Shown here piece by piece: positions 33,079 to 34,296 of a stretch of 34,296 nucleotides of DNA (positions are counted from its first letter, which is position 1; each line of letters starts with the position of its first letter). Source of the stretch: a virus; IMG/VR virus record IMGVR_UViG_3300033150_002936, positions 1 through 34,296 of that record; one strand, given 5' to 3'. The position numbers and the translations under genes are program-made. The notes beneath the pieces were generated by a model. The model did no database searches. It saw only the letters and a list, made by a program, of their open reading frames with translations, and was not told the origin of the DNA.

Positions 33079-33564
33079 CTATATTGATTTCGGAAAATAA
33101 ACATAAGGATTTATTGGCAATCCTTTTTTATCATATTTTCGTTTTCTTCTTTTAACTTTTAATTTATAAAATGCGGGATAATACCGTTTGATAAAATTTT
33201 CTTCATAGAAGTTGGCAGGTATTCCTAATACAGAAGCGTTTTTAATCATATTTTTCTTAACCTTAAAAATATCTAAAAGTTTCTGTTTTTCTTCTTCATT
33301 TAGCAAATCATTTTTTATAATATAAGTTTCTATTTCTTTAAATTGAATATCTTCTTTTATTTTCCTGAATCTTTCCATTCTTTTTAAAGCTCTTTCTGCG
33401 TCTTTTCTGGTTTTATATCTTCCTAATAGTTTTCCTGTTCTATGAGAATAAATTGCATAATAACATAACTCGCCTTTATAATTTCTTTGTGGCGGGGATA
33501 GTTTCTTGATTACTTCATTTAGTAAATTTTTATTTGTTTTCTTTTTCTTAAAAACAACTTTCAT
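33079..33564 (-). CDS. Basic head-cluster protein with 'SxxTGKxLGxYxTxxxAExxLKRME' motif
   Basis: The 161-residue protein has YYAIYSHRTGKLLGRYKTRK and DAERALKRMERFRK near 36-70. A similar motif ('v.sk.tGk.lg.f.t...A...l..ie.fk') is common in small phage proteins and looks like a short alpha/beta fold. The protein is very basic, with a C-terminal KRRKRKYDKK, so it may bind DNA. Near the N-terminus LLNE at 14-17 offers an L-x-E site, but the leader is not of the MKL type. The ribosome site is poor. Family not named. Confidence 0.55.
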   Translation of the reverse strand: MKVVFKKKKTNKNLLNEVIKKLSPPQRNYKGELCYYAIYSHRTGKLLGRYKTRKDAERALKRMERFRKIKEDIQFKEIETYIIKNDLLNEEEKQKLLDIFKVKKNMIKNASVLGIPANFYEENFIKRYYPAFYKLKVKRRKRKYDKKGLPINPYVYFPKSI

Positions 33565-33647
33565 TATCTCAACATCCCTATCTTTTTCTTCGTTTGTAAT
33601 GATATTTTTCTTTTATTATTTTCTATTTTTTATAAGCTCTTCATTAG

Positions 33648-34061
33648 TCATTTTCCAATTTCATATCCTGTTTTTCCGTATAGTTTTTTAACAAGATTTA
33701 AAAAATCTTGGATAGTCATATTAAATAATTTAAATTCTTGAGAGGTAGTTAGCCTTCCTGTTGAATAAATATATTTAACATACTGTGGTTTTATTATATC
33801 ATCTTCATAAATCCAATCTCCTTCATATTCTGGGTCTTTAATCAATTTTGCAAGCTGTCTACCCCATATTAAAGCGTTTTCTGGCGTTTCAGATAAATAA
33901 ATTCCAAATGGTCTTTCTTCTGTTGTTGACCACGCTTGAAAATCTTCTCCGCCAGCAACCAATCCTTTCTTTTTTATAGAAGGCAAAAAAACTTTAAATG
34001 TTGAATGATATAAATAATCTGGTTTTTGCCTTTCCTCACTTAAAAAATCTACTAATTTCAT
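33648..34061 (-). CDS. Putative ADP-ribosyltransferase-like protein with capsid-targeting-like N-terminus
   Basis: The 137-residue product starts MKLVDFLSEERQKPDYLYHS, with L-S-E at 7-9 as a protease site. LYHST at 17-21, then PSIKKKGLVAGG near 27-38, then GIYLSETPENALIWGRQLAK near 53-72 is the 'yHsT...l.sI...Gl....W........iYLs..pe.A..w' order. Small ADP-ribosyltransferase-fold proteins (KptA-, DarT- and phage ART-like) show it, with His and Tyr binding NAD. T4 injects a packaged ADP-ribosyltransferase (Alt) that modifies host RNA polymerase; the leader and context suggest the same idea. Catalytic Glu is not obvious. Tentative. Confidence 0.5.
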   Translation of the reverse strand: MKLVDFLSEERQKPDYLYHSTFKVFLPSIKKKGLVAGGEDFQAWSTTEERPFGIYLSETPENALIWGRQLAKLIKDPEYEGDWIYEDDIIKPQYVKYIYSTGRLTTSQEFKLFNMTIQDFLNLVKKLYGKTGYEIGK

Positions 34062-34065
34062 TTTT

Positions 34066-34296
34066 CTAAATTATGATGTTAAAATTATCTGGATTAATTA
34101 TTCTTTTTCCTCTTTCTTTAGGAAAATCTTTTAAAGTTCCAAACAATTCTAAATGTCTGGCTTTTCTTTCTTTGTCTGTTAATGGATGTCCTTTTCTTCC
34201 TCCCTTTCTGCCTATTCTTTTCTTAGGAAAATTTTTAAGCGTTCCAAACAATTCTAAATGTCTTTTCTTTCTTTCTTTTTCTGTCCTTGGTCTTCC
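34066..34296 (-). CDS. Partial basic protein made of tandem 35-residue repeats (N-terminus outside window)
   Basis: The frame is open at the window edge, so the first in-window TTG (34251) should not be taken as the start. The visible 76 residues contain two copies of a unit ERK(K/A)RHLELFGTLK followed by (N/D)FPK(K/E)R and a GRKGGRKGHP linker. The period is 35 residues (105 bases), and DNA identity between copies is high (GTTCCAAACAATTCTAAATG at 34136 and 34241). Gly-Arg-Pro/Lys clusters recall AT-hook-like DNA-binding segments. The upstream portion may hold more repeats. Probably a DNA-associated virion protein, but this is inference. Confidence 0.65.
   Translation of the reverse strand, partial: GRPRTEKERKKRHLELFGTLKNFPKKRIGRKGGRKGHPLTDKERKARHLELFGTLKDFPKERGKRIINPDNFNIII
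34134..34262 (-). repeat. Direct tandem repeat, 105-base period
   Basis: The string GTTCCAAACAATTCTAAATG (plus strand) begins at 34136 and again at 34241, exactly 105 bases apart, and encodes the repeated peptide unit of the partial protein. Flanking bases also align with modest differences. Further copies may lie beyond the window. Confidence 0.8.

Noticed and set aside
33616-33653. 11-codon frame (MTNEELIKNRK) overlapping the stop of the ART-like gene
   Set aside because: ATGA overlap looks gene-like, but the frame ends at once and there is no sign of a frameshifted continuation.
34066-34251. Separate 61-residue gene starting at TTG 34251
   Set aside because: The same frame continues to the window edge with repeat-unit sequence, so this is the end of a longer gene.
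1-34296. CRISPR arrays, tRNA genes and insertion sequences
   Set aside because: No regularly spaced repeats, cloverleaf with CCA-end or T-loop consensus, or transposase-like protein was seen.

Overview
The window is a continuous piece of a bacteriophage genome, strongly AT-rich, with tightly packed genes, short or overlapping intergenic gaps, Shine-Dalgarno sites and standard TAA/TGA/TAG stops. The gene set (sheath, tube, tape measure, gp5-like spike, gp25-, gp53- and gp6/J-like baseplate proteins, gpI-like protein, gp13-like neck protein) is that of a contractile-tailed phage (myovirus morphology) with distant T4-type organisation. The host cannot be named from the sequence; composition and Lys/Ile/Glu-rich proteins only say AT-rich bacterium. 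No portal, terminase, major capsid protein, tRNA, IS element or CRISPR array was seen.

Layout. (1) Positions 34296-25968, minus strand: head and neck. A run of small or unfamiliar proteins follows, several of which share the N-terminal pattern M-K-L-x-x-F/L-L with an L/I-x-E site close behind, like the capsid-targeting peptides of T4 internal head proteins. One of them looks like an ADP-ribosyltransferase. Then come a gp13-like neck protein and a neck-like protein fused to a LamG lectin domain. (2) Positions 18285-25971, plus strand: an eight-gene island of non-structural genes inserted between neck and tail genes. It holds a small membrane protein, an RlaP-type nucleotidyltransferase, three unfamiliar proteins (one with a zinc-ribbon-like motif), a MoxR-type AAA+ ATPase, a T4 gp55-like sigma factor, and a VWA protein with an HExxH metallopeptidase-like domain. 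(3) Positions 18194-1, minus strand: the tail module, in order tail-completion protein, a 59-aa protein, sheath, tube, terminator, unknown, putative hub, unknown, tape measure, baseplate/spike genes, gp25, J, I, and the start of a probable fibre gene.

How it fits together. The sigma-like protein could direct host RNA polymerase to the late minus-strand genes. A recurrent AAAGTTAAA box lies just upstream of many of them and is a candidate late-promoter element. The island genes have their own candidate promoters, of the form TTGATT-N16-TATxTT, embedded in the stop codons of preceding genes. A strong hairpin plus U-run after the tube gene probably keeps sheath and tube transcripts more abundant than baseplate transcripts. 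The AAA+/VWA pair probably forms a chaperone-like remodelling machine of unknown target. The head-cluster proteins may be packaged and injected with the DNA.

No stretch above 300 bases lacks a gene. The two largest gaps (27114-27268 and 27985-28130) contain only candidate promoter-like sequence.
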